NCBI GenBank assembly: GCA_031423955.1
Contig: JANPGJ010000412.1
Coordinates: 1 to 64,000, forward strand
DNA: 64,000 bases
Direction: 5' to 3'
Source: JAEUOS01 sp031423955
Lineage (GTDB): Bacteria; Pseudomonadota; Gammaproteobacteria; Burkholderiales; JAEUOS01
Below, piece after piece: positions 57,574 to 64,000 of this stretch. The notes beneath the pieces were generated by a model. The model had not been told where the DNA came from. It was given only the letters and a program-made list of their open reading frames with translations, and did not search any database. Position numbers and translations under genes: made by a program. The stretch's first letter is position 1, and the number at the start of each line of letters is the position of its first letter.

Positions 57574-57924
57574 TCAGCGCTTGATGTGCAAGGGGCCCGG
57601 CAAAGCGGCCAGAAACGTTGCCAGATCCTCGATTTCCTGCTTCGACAACGTCGCTGCCTGGCCAGCCATGATGGCGTTCTTGCGGCCGATTTGCGAACGA
57701 TCCCCCTGCTTGTAGGCGTTCAATACCGTCATCAGGTAATCCTTGTGTTGTCCGGCGATCAGCGGGTACTCGGGCTGCAGCGGCTTGTTCCAGTTGCCGC
57801 CGACCGCGTGGCATGCCGCGCAGACCTGATCCGCCTTCAGCTTGCCGCGGTCGGCATTGCCGGCGGCTAGCGCGCCACCGGCTGATGCCGCGAGAACGGA
57901 TGCAATAAGCAGTGTCTTCTTCAT
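57574..57924 (-). CDS. Monohaem cytochrome c, c4-like (second of a pair)
   Basis: The 116-residue product has a signal peptide (cleaved after GGALA) and one CAACHAVGG haem site, then PLIAGQHKDYLMTVLNAYKQG and an axial-Met region near NAIMAGQAA. It resembles half of a dihaem cytochrome c4. Its ATG overlaps the stop of the upstream cytochrome by four bases, so the two are made together. It should carry electrons in the periplasm; the partner oxidase is not in the window. Confidence 0.9.
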   Translation of the reverse strand: MKKTLLIASVLAASAGGALAAGNADRGKLKADQVCAACHAVGGNWNKPLQPEYPLIAGQHKDYLMTVLNAYKQGDRSQIGRKNAIMAGQAATLSKQEIEDLATFLAALPGPLHIKR

Positions 57925-58262
57925 TTGGCAACTCCCTGCTCGGCACCACCGTAGTAGGCGGCGAGCTCGGAAATGTCCTTGTCCGACAATGAAACCGCGA
58001 TCGAGCGCATGGTCGGATGTTTGCGCTCGCCCGTCTGGTAGGCCTTGAGTGCAGACTCCAGGTATTTGGCATTCTGGCCGGCGATCAGGGGCACATGGTA
58101 GACCTGCGGATACGCCATGCGATAGCCGGGAATGCCATGGCAGCCGATGCACATCGCGGCCTTGCCGCCGGACTTGGTTGCGCCCATTGCCGCGCCTTCC
58201 GCAAATGCCGCGGGCGCCGCCGCCACGCCTGCCAGCAAGGCCAGAATCAGGTATTTGTTCAT
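57921..58262 (-). CDS. Monohaem cytochrome c, c4-like (first of a pair)
   Basis: The 113-residue product has a signal peptide (cleaved after PAAFA) and one CIGCHGI haem site, then PLIAGQNAKYLESALKAYQTG and PTMRSIAVSLSDKDISELAAYYG. It aligns by eye with the following cytochrome around the PLIAGQ block, suggesting tandem duplication. A TATAAT box lies 38 bases before the ATG. Confidence 0.9.
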   Translation of the reverse strand: MNKYLILALLAGVAAAPAAFAEGAAMGATKSGGKAAMCIGCHGIPGYRMAYPQVYHVPLIAGQNAKYLESALKAYQTGERKHPTMRSIAVSLSDKDISELAAYYGGAEQGVAK

Positions 58263-58300
58263 GTCAGGTTTGATCGATAGTCTAGTCGCAAAGCATGGCG

Positions 58301-58306
58301 ATTATA
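58301..58306 (-). promoter_or_regulatory. -10 box of the cytochrome pair
   Basis: TATAAT on the minus strand, with a TTCGGA hexamer 18 bases upstream as a weak -35, about 40 bases before the ATG at 58262. Confidence 0.5.
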
Positions 58307-58380
58307 AGCCAAAAAGAAGGCCCGTCCGAAGGCTTTCACCGCGACCTTAATCCGAGTCGCAGCCGAACCGGCCCGTACCC

Positions 58381-58386
58381 TATAAT
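58381..58386 (+). promoter_or_regulatory. -10 box of the MoxR operon
   Basis: TATAAT is a perfect -10 hexamer 35 bases before the MoxR ATG. The -35 region is weak, so an activator may be needed. Confidence 0.45.
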
Positions 58387-58421
58387 CGAACGGATATCAA
58401 CCCACCCCCAGTGACCCAGCC

Positions 58422-59264
58422 ATGCGCTTCGAAGGCTCCAAGAACTATGTCGCCACCGACGACCTCCGTCTCGCGGTGAATGCGGCCGTCACCCTGCAGC
58501 GACCGCTCCTCATCAAGGGCGAACCCGGCACCGGCAAAACCATGCTGGCCGAAGAAGTCGCGGCGGCGCTCGACATGCCGCTCATGCAATGGCATATCAA
58601 GTCGACCACCAAGGCGCAACAAGGCCTGTATGAATATGATGCGGTGTCGCGTCTGCGTGATTCCCAGCTGGGCGATGCGAAAGTCAAGGAGATTGACAAC
58701 TACATCATTCGCGGCGTCCTGTGGCAGGCCTTCGAAGCGGAGCGCCAGTCGGTGCTGCTGATCGACGAAATCGACAAGGCCGATATCGAATTCCCGAACG
58801 ACCTGCTGCGCGAACTCGACCGCATGGAGTTCTACGTCTACGAGACCCGCCAGACCATCAAGGCGCGGCAGCGCCCGGTGGTGATGATCACCTCGAACAA
58901 CGAGAAGGAATTGCCCGACGCGTTCCTGCGCCGCTGCTTCTTTCACTACATCAAGTTTCCCGACAAGGAAACCATGCAGAAAATCGTCGACGTGCATTTT
59001 CCGGGTCTGAAGAAGGAACTCCTCAAGGAAGCGCTCGAAGTGTTCTTCCAGATGCGCGAGATCCCGGGCCTGAAGAAAAAGCCGTCAACCTCCGAACTCC
59101 TCGATTGGCTCAAGCTGCTGTTGGCCGAGGACATTCCACCGGAAGCGCTCAAGGCAAAGGACAACAAGACCGCGATCCCGCCCCTGCATGGCGCGCTGCT
59201 CAAGAACGAGCAGGACGTGCAGTTGTTCGAGCGCCTGGTTTTCATGGCACGCGCCGGGCGTTGA
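58422..59264 (+). CDS. MoxR-family AAA+ ATPase
   Basis: The 280 residues have the Walker A GEPGTGKTMLAEEVA (residues 34-41), Walker B VLLIDEIDKADIEFPNDLLRELDRMEF, and MITSNNEKELPDAFLRRCFFHY with sensor 1 and the arginine finger. MoxR ATPases act as chaperones for maturation of metal enzymes, usually with a VWA protein. The VWA partner here is encoded two genes later. The stop is followed at once by the GNAT start, indicating coupling. Confidence 0.94.
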   Translation: MRFEGSKNYVATDDLRLAVNAAVTLQRPLLIKGEPGTGKTMLAEEVAAALDMPLMQWHIKSTTKAQQGLYEYDAVSRLRDSQLGDAKVKEIDNYIIRGVLWQAFEAERQSVLLIDEIDKADIEFPNDLLRELDRMEFYVYETRQTIKARQRPVVMITSNNEKELPDAFLRRCFFHYIKFPDKETMQKIVDVHFPGLKKELLKEALEVFFQMREIPGLKKKPSTSELLDWLKLLLAEDIPPEALKAKDNKTAIPPLHGALLKNEQDVQLFERLVFMARAGR

Positions 59265-59266
59265 GC

Positions 59267-59860
59267 GTGGATTGGCTGACGCCGGTAACGTTGGCCGGAC
59301 GGCATGCCGCGCTCGAGCCGCTGGCCGCCAGCCAAGATGCCGCGCTCGCGGCCGCGGTGAGCGACGGCGAGTTGTGGAAGCTCTGGTACACCTCGATCCC
59401 CGCGCCAGCCGCAATGGGTGCCGAAATCGAACGGCGCCTGCGCCTGTGTGCGGGCGGGTCAATGCTGCCGTTCGCGGTGCGCAGCCTGGCCAGCGGCAAA
59501 CTGGTCGGCATGACCACCTACATGAATGTCGATCAGGTCAACCGCCGCGTCGAGATCGGCTCCACCTGGTACGCGCGCTCGGTGCAACGCACGCCGCTGA
59601 ACACCGAATGCAAGCTGCTCCTGCTGCGCCACGCGTTCGAAACGCTGGACTGCATCGCGGTTGAATTTCGCACCAGTTTTTTCAACCTCGCCAGCCGCCG
59701 CGCGATCGAACGTCTCGGCGCCAAGCAGGACGGTGTCCTGCGTGCCCACATGCGCCATGGCGACGGATCGCTGCGTGACACCGTCGTATTCAGCATCCTG
59801 CCGCAAGAGTGGCCGGCCGTCAGAAAACACCTCGAATTTCAGCTTTCGCGCGATCGATAG
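59267..59860 (+). CDS. GNAT-family N-acetyltransferase (RimJ/RimL-like)
   Basis: The 197 residues start VDWLTPVTLAGRHAALEPL and show the GNAT core VGMTTYMNVDQVNRRVEIGSTW, a family signature for Gcn5-like acetyltransferases, then AIERLGAKQDGVLRAHM with the acetyl-CoA loop region. The start is a GTG at 59267 or a TTG at 59261 that overlaps the MoxR stop (TTGA). It lies inside the MoxR/VWA unit, which is uncommon. Its target could be a subunit of the assembly complex; that is inference. Confidence 0.88.
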   Translation: MDWLTPVTLAGRHAALEPLAASQDAALAAAVSDGELWKLWYTSIPAPAAMGAEIERRLRLCAGGSMLPFAVRSLASGKLVGMTTYMNVDQVNRRVEIGSTWYARSVQRTPLNTECKLLLLRHAFETLDCIAVEFRTSFFNLASRRAIERLGAKQDGVLRAHMRHGDGSLRDTVVFSILPQEWPAVRKHLEFQLSRDR

Positions 59861-59871
59861 GAAGGTCCGGC

Positions 59872-61062
59872 ATGCTCATCGATTTTTTCCTCAAGTGCAA
59901 GAACGCCGGGCTGCCGGTATCGACCAAGGAGTTTCTGGTCCTGCTCGAATCCCTGCAAAAAGGCGTGATCGGACCGTCGATCGACGAGTTCTATTTTTTG
60001 TCGCGCATGTGCCTGATCAAGGACGAGACCAAATACGACAAGTACGACCGTGTGTTCGGCGAGTACTTTCGCGGCGTCGAGTCGCTGGTTGACCTGCAGC
60101 GGGCATTGCCGGAAGACTGGCTGCGCAAGGTGATAGAGAACAATCTTTCGCCCGAGGAAAAGGCCAAGCTCGAAGCACTTGGCTGGGAAAAGCTGATGGA
60201 AGAGTTGAAGAAGCGGCTCGAGGAACAGAAGGAGCGCCACGAGGGTGGCTCGAAGTGGATCGGCACCGGCGGTACCTCGCCGTTCGGCGCCCACGGCTAC
60301 AACCCGCAGGGCGTACGCATCGGCCAGGCCGGCGGCCGCAACCGCTCCGCTGTCAAGGTGTGGGACCAGCGCGCCTACAAGGACTACGACGATTCGGTTG
60401 AACTCGGGATCCGCAACATCAAGCTGGCCCTGCGGCGTCTGCGCAAGTTCGCGCGCGAAGGCGCCGCCGAGGAACTCGACATGCCCGACACCATCGACTG
60501 CACGGCCAAGAATGCCGGCTGGCTCGACATCAAGATGGTGCCGGAGCGCAAGAACACCGTGAAGGTGCTGATGCTGCTCGACGTCGGCGGCACCATGGAC
60601 GACCATATCAAGCAGGCGGAGGAATTGTTCTCCGCGACCAAGAGCGAATTCAAGCACCTCGAGTACTACTATTTCCACAACTGTGTCTATGATTTCCTGT
60701 GGAAGAACAATCGTCGCCGCCATTCGGAAAAGTTCCTCACCTGGGACGTGATCCGCAAATACAACCGCGACTACAAGCTGATCTTCGTCGGCGACGCCAC
60801 CATGAGCCCGTATGAAATCCTGCAGCCCGGCGGCAGCGTTGAATACAACAACGAGGAGGCCGGTGCGGTGTGGATCCAGCGCTTCCTCGAGCACTTCAAG
60901 AGCGCGGTCTGGCTCAACCCCGAACCGGAACGCGTGTGGGAATACCGGCAGTCGATTTCGGTGATCAAGCAGATCATGGGCAACCGCATGCATCCGCTGA
61001 CCATCGAGGGACTGGAACGCGCGATCCGCTATCTCTCCAAAAAGCAGTCGTCGGCACACTGA
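59872..61062 (+). CDS. VWA-domain protein (CoxE-like), partner of MoxR
   Basis: The 396 residues start MLIDFFLKCKNAGLPVSTKEFLVLLESL and carry a basic charged middle (KKRLEEQKERHEGGSKW). A VWA-type domain follows with KVLMLLDVGGTMDDHIKQ. The MIDAS motif, normally D-x-S-x-S, reads DVGGT, a degenerate form. Proteins of this type pair with MoxR. It starts eleven bases after the GNAT stop. Confidence 0.92.
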   Translation: MLIDFFLKCKNAGLPVSTKEFLVLLESLQKGVIGPSIDEFYFLSRMCLIKDETKYDKYDRVFGEYFRGVESLVDLQRALPEDWLRKVIENNLSPEEKAKLEALGWEKLMEELKKRLEEQKERHEGGSKWIGTGGTSPFGAHGYNPQGVRIGQAGGRNRSAVKVWDQRAYKDYDDSVELGIRNIKLALRRLRKFAREGAAEELDMPDTIDCTAKNAGWLDIKMVPERKNTVKVLMLLDVGGTMDDHIKQAEELFSATKSEFKHLEYYYFHNCVYDFLWKNNRRRHSEKFLTWDVIRKYNRDYKLIFVGDATMSPYEILQPGGSVEYNNEEAGAVWIQRFLEHFKSAVWLNPEPERVWEYRQSISVIKQIMGNRMHPLTIEGLERAIRYLSKKQSSAH

Positions 61063-61078
61063 CCGCGCCGGCGCGACT

Positions 61079-61726
61079 TCATCGCACGGCCGCAAGCGGC
61101 TGTGCCGATGGTTGTGTGGCCAGGAAGGATTCGCGCAGCGACAGGTTCCCGAACAGCATGTCAAGCGACGGCGCCCGCTCACGCCAGGGAAACTCCGGCA
61201 GGCGCAGATCCAGATAGCCCAGCATGCAGCCAACGGCGATATCGGCCAGCCCGAAACCGCCAGCGGCGAACCACGGGCCACCGGCAAATCGGCGGGCGGC
61301 TTCGTCCACCCCGGCCAGGACCTTGGCCATCTGCCGTGCGATCCAGTCGCGACTCTGCAATTGCGGTGGCCGTGCCCGCTCCAGAACGATCAGCACCACC
61401 GCATCGCAAACGCCGTCGGCGATGACCTCGACCTGGTGCGCAGCGACGCGTGCCAGCGGAGCGGCCGGCAACAGCGGCGGCAGCGGCCATTTCGCTTCGA
61501 CATACTCGATGATGAGCCGCGAATCGAAGATCGCACCGTCGTCCGGCGTCACCAGCACCGGCACCTTCTTCAACGGGTTATGCGGCGCGATGCTGGCGCC
61601 GGAAATCCATGGATTGTCGACTTCGACAGTGAATTCCAGCCCCTTCTCCAGCAGCGCGACCCGCGCCTTGCGCGCGAACGGGCTGGGAGTCGCGATGATC
61701 AGCTTCAAGGCGGGCAACCCGCGCAT
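61079..61726 (-). CDS. Glutathione S-transferase family protein
   Basis: The 215 residues have a thioredoxin-like N-domain (LKLIIATPSPFARKARVALLEKGLEF, KKVPVLVTPDDGAIFDSRLIIEYVE with the Glu-Ser-type glutathione pocket as DS) and a helical C-domain. The catalytic position appears to be Ser in SPFARK, as in beta/zeta-like bacterial enzymes. A TTG at 61708 would give the usual short start; the ATG at 61726 is the reading used here. It starts one base after the end of the hydrolase gene upstream. Confidence 0.88.
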   Translation of the reverse strand: MRGLPALKLIIATPSPFARKARVALLEKGLEFTVEVDNPWISGASIAPHNPLKKVPVLVTPDDGAIFDSRLIIEYVEAKWPLPPLLPAAPLARVAAHQVEVIADGVCDAVVLIVLERARPPQLQSRDWIARQMAKVLAGVDEAARRFAGGPWFAAGGFGLADIAVGCMLGYLDLRLPEFPWRERAPSLDMLFGNLSLRESFLATQPSAQPLAAVR

Positions 61727-61727
61727 C

Positions 61728-62600
61728 TCAGATCATGCGCAGCGTGCGTGCCAGAGGGTCCCGCATGCGGTACTGGCCGGACTCGACCTGATGAAAGAAT
61801 CGATCGCACATCTGGTTGAACAGGTCGGGCTCCTCGAGGTTGCAGGCGTGCCCGGTCTGCGGAATGAACGCCAGCCCGGCCGCCGGCATGCGCCGCTTGA
61901 GCATCAGCGACGCATCCAGGCACGGCTCGTCTTCGTCGCCGCTGATGATCAGGGTCGGCACGGTACAGTCGGCCATCTCTTGCGCGAAGTCATCCAGGCT
62001 CGGACGCAGCGCCTGGTATCCCTTGAGGGTCATGGCCGATCCCGGTGCCGAGTGTTGCCGCACGTGGTCGACAAACTCGGCGAATCCGCGCGGGTCCTTG
62101 TTGCGCAACTGCGCCCGGGTCGGGGTCAGCGTCCGCGGACCGGCGTTCACCTCCCAGCCGTCGGCAAGCAAGCTTGCTGCCGAGGCTTCGGATTCAGCAT
62201 GAAATCGCGCGCGTTCGGCCGCGCCCGAACCTGATCCGATGCCGGCCAGCGTCAGGGAAAGCGCACGCTGCGGCCAGCGCATGCCGAAGTAGAAGGTCGC
62301 GAATGCCCCCATCGAAAGGCCGACGATGTGGGCACGGTCGATGCCCAATCCGTCAAGAACCGCAAGAATTCCGGCGCGCTGGTGTTCAAAGGAGTAGTCC
62401 TCGGCACGTTGCGGCACGTCGGAGGGCGGGTAGCCACGCGCGTTGAAGGCGATGGTCCGGTAACGCCGCGAGAAATACCTGAGCTGAGGTTCCCAGGCAC
62501 TGATTTCTCCGAGAAACTCATGCACAAAAACCACCGGTACGCCGCTGCCGGCCTCCTCGAAATACAGTTGCACCCCGTCGGGCGCCGTCACGTACGGCAT
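61728..62600 (-). CDS. Alpha/beta-hydrolase fold protein
   Basis: The 290 residues begin MPYVTAPDGVQLYFEEAGSG and have the nucleophile elbow GLSMGA (Ser near residue 100), oxyanion region VFVHEFLGE, and a late His in PQTGHACNLEEP; the acid is likely Asp in ISGDEDEP. It may be an esterase or a C-C hydrolase, substrate unknown. It is transcribed with the GST gene. The start excludes an unlikely upstream extension. Confidence 0.88.
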   Translation of the reverse strand: MPYVTAPDGVQLYFEEAGSGVPVVFVHEFLGEISAWEPQLRYFSRRYRTIAFNARGYPPSDVPQRAEDYSFEHQRAGILAVLDGLGIDRAHIVGLSMGAFATFYFGMRWPQRALSLTLAGIGSGSGAAERARFHAESEASAASLLADGWEVNAGPRTLTPTRAQLRNKDPRGFAEFVDHVRQHSAPGSAMTLKGYQALRPSLDDFAQEMADCTVPTLIISGDEDEPCLDASLMLKRRMPAAGLAFIPQTGHACNLEEPDLFNQMCDRFFHQVESGQYRMRDPLARTLRMI

Positions 62601-62713
62601 TGCTGGCCTCCTTGAAGTTCTCGGACGGGGCGCTTCCCGGGATTCCTGGGAAGTGCGTCGCGACGAATGTAGCACAGGGCCCGACCGCGACGATGCCGGC
62701 GCGCATGGCAGGT

Positions 62714-62731
62714 CACGGTCCGCCGACCGTG
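62714..62731. repeat. Small hairpin upstream of prsT
   Basis: CACGGTC and GACCGTG form a 7-base stem around CGCC in the 217-base divergent gap between the hydrolase and prsT. A TAGAAT hexamer follows at 62741 as a possible -10 box of prsT. Confidence 0.4.
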
Positions 62732-62817
62732 GCGACGGGATAGAATCGCCAGTCTGCGATGCCAAGGCTCGTGACGGTGTAATGCCGCCGCCCGCATCGC
62801 GTTACCGGCCTGAAACC

Positions 62818-64000
62818 ATGACCAAATCAACCACGAAGTCGACACCCCGCCTGATCATCGGCGCCCTCGCCACCGCAATCCTGGTGACCGCTTGCGGTGG
62901 CGACTCGCCTGAAAAGCTCACCGCAGCCGCGCGCGAGCATCTCAGGAAGGGCGATGTCAAGGCGGCGACCATCGAGATCAAGAATGCCCTGCAAAAAGAC
63001 CCGGAGCGTGCCGCCAGCCGGCTTCTGCTGGGCCAGATACTGCTCGAGAGCGGCGATCCGAAGTCGGCTGAACTGGAACTGCGCAAGGCAATGGAACTCA
63101 AGAGCCCGGCCGACGAGGTGATGCCATTGCTGATGCGGGTCTATCTGGCCACCGGCCAGTTCAAGCGCGCGGTGGATGAAGCCGGCAAGGCAGAGATGGG
63201 CACGCCGGAGGCGACCGCCGCGGTGCAAAACAGCCTTGCCAGCGCCCTGGCGGCCACTGGCGATCGCAAGGGTGCTGAAGCCGCGCTGGCACGGGCCCTG
63301 GAAAAGAAGCCCGACTTCGTGCCGGCCCTCCTGACCCAGGCCCGCATGTTCGCTGTCACCCGCAAGGCCGATGACGCGCTGGCGACGCTCGAGCAGGTGC
63401 TCAAGATCGATCCGGCCAATGCCGAAGCCTGGAAATTCAAGGGCGACCTGCAGATGGCGCGCAACGAGCGTGCCGAAGGCCTGGCCTCATATCGCAAGGC
63501 CGTCGAAGCGCGGCCGGACATGCTGGCCGCGCGCATGGCGATCGTCGCCAACCTGCTGGCGCAGGCAAAACCCGAAGATGCCGGCCGTGAATTCGAGGCA
63601 ATGAAAAAAGTCTCGTCCGGACATCCGCTGACGCTGTCGGCAGGCGCCCAACTGGCCTTTGCAAAAAAGGATTTCAAAACCGCGCGCGAATACTCGCAAC
63701 AACTCCTGCGCGTCACCCCGGAAGCCCCGGCCGCGCTGCTGCAGGCCGGCGCGATCGAATTCCGGCTGAAGTCCTACGCACAGGCTGAAATCCTGCTTGC
63801 CAAGGTACTCAAGCAAAATCCGCAATCGCTGGCAGCGCGCCGCTGGCTGACCCTTACCTACCTTTCGACCGGCCAGGCGGCCAAGGCGGTCGAGACGCTC
63901 AAGCCGGTGCTCGCCGGCATCAACAACGACGCCACCATGTTGATGCTCGCCGGTGAAGCCTACATGCGCAATGGCGAGACCGCCCGCGCCGAAGAGTTTT
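62818..64000 (+). CDS. prsT: PEP-CTERM system TPR-repeat lipoprotein (5' part)
   Basis: The reading frame is open to the window end, giving 394 residues of a longer protein. It has a lipoprotein signal with LVTAC, the lipidated Cys near residue 26, then GDSPEKLTAAAREHLRKGDVKAATIEIKNALQKDP, which matches the opening of PrsT proteins in the exosortase (XrtA)/PEP-CTERM clusters by eye. Many TPR repeats follow with A-x-A-x-x-x-L and K-DP endings. It predicts exopolysaccharide and protein-sorting genes to the right. Confidence 0.88.
   Translation, partial: MTKSTTKSTPRLIIGALATAILVTACGGDSPEKLTAAAREHLRKGDVKAATIEIKNALQKDPERAASRLLLGQILLESGDPKSAELELRKAMELKSPADEVMPLLMRVYLATGQFKRAVDEAGKAEMGTPEATAAVQNSLASALAATGDRKGAEAALARALEKKPDFVPALLTQARMFAVTRKADDALATLEQVLKIDPANAEAWKFKGDLQMARNERAEGLASYRKAVEARPDMLAARMAIVANLLAQAKPEDAGREFEAMKKVSSGHPLTLSAGAQLAFAKKDFKTAREYSQQLLRVTPEAPAALLQAGAIEFRLKSYAQAEILLAKVLKQNPQSLAARRWLTLTYLSTGQAAKAVETLKPVLAGINNDATMLMLAGEAYMRNGETARAEEF

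Overview
The window looks like a chromosomal segment of a high-GC betaproteobacterium. The evidence is the conserved blocks yicC-gmk-rpoZ-spoT, tsaD-plsY-folB, clpS-clpA and remnants of rpe-gph-trpEGDC, two orphan Bug-type (TctC) binding proteins of the kind expanded in Burkholderiales, and a PrsT-type TPR lipoprotein of the exosortase/PEP-CTERM system at the right edge. Genus cannot be decided from sequence reading alone. Almost all of it is intact protein-coding DNA. I saw no rRNA, tRNA, CRISPR array or insertion sequence.

Layout. 0-11 kb: the 3' end of an M61 peptidase, then the tryptophan genes on the minus strand. gph, a trp leader peptide with three Trp codons, trpE and trpG lie at 8.2-11.2 kb; trpD and trpC lie at 1.2-3.0 kb. 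Between them sits a 5 kb block holding an AEC transporter, a fused cyclic-nucleotide-binding/metallo-beta-lactamase protein, two small envelope proteins and a Crp/Fnr regulator. 11-19 kb: an amidohydrolase; a minus-strand catabolic operon (IlvD/Edd dehydratase, CitE-like lyase, Bug receptor, class III CoA-transferase); a divergent second Bug receptor; and rpe. 19-26 kb, plus strand: FGGY sugar kinase, folD, oligopeptidase A, a DUF4124/glutaredoxin protein, exonuclease III and a lipoprotein.

26-34 kb: a sulfide dehydrogenase pair (fccA-fccB) with a possible operator, clpS-clpA, a cold-shock gene, rluE, a Lys-rich exported protein, a DUF192 protein, yqeY and rpsU. 34-42 kb: a czcCBA heavy-metal efflux operon lying between rpsU and tsaD, then tsaD, plsY and folB. 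42-48 kb: the stress trio prkA-yeaH-spoVR, preceded by two strong hairpins. 48-55 kb: ybaK, xerD, ogt, a chalcone-isomerase-like protein, qor and the stringent-response block spoT-rpoZ-gmk-yicC. 55-64 kb: a Ser/Thr kinase with a PP2C phosphatase, two overlapping cytochrome c genes, a MoxR-GNAT-VWA cluster, a glutathione transferase, an alpha/beta hydrolase and the start of prsT.

Functional themes: tryptophan synthesis with apparent attenuation, uptake and breakdown of an unknown organic acid, sulfide oxidation and c-type electron transfer, metal efflux, and stress signalling ((p)ppGpp, PrkA and Ser/Thr phosphorylation). The features I would check first are the trp leader, the two interruptions of the ancestral rpe-gph-trpEGDC order, the czc insertion between rpsU and tsaD, and the paired hairpins upstream of prkA.
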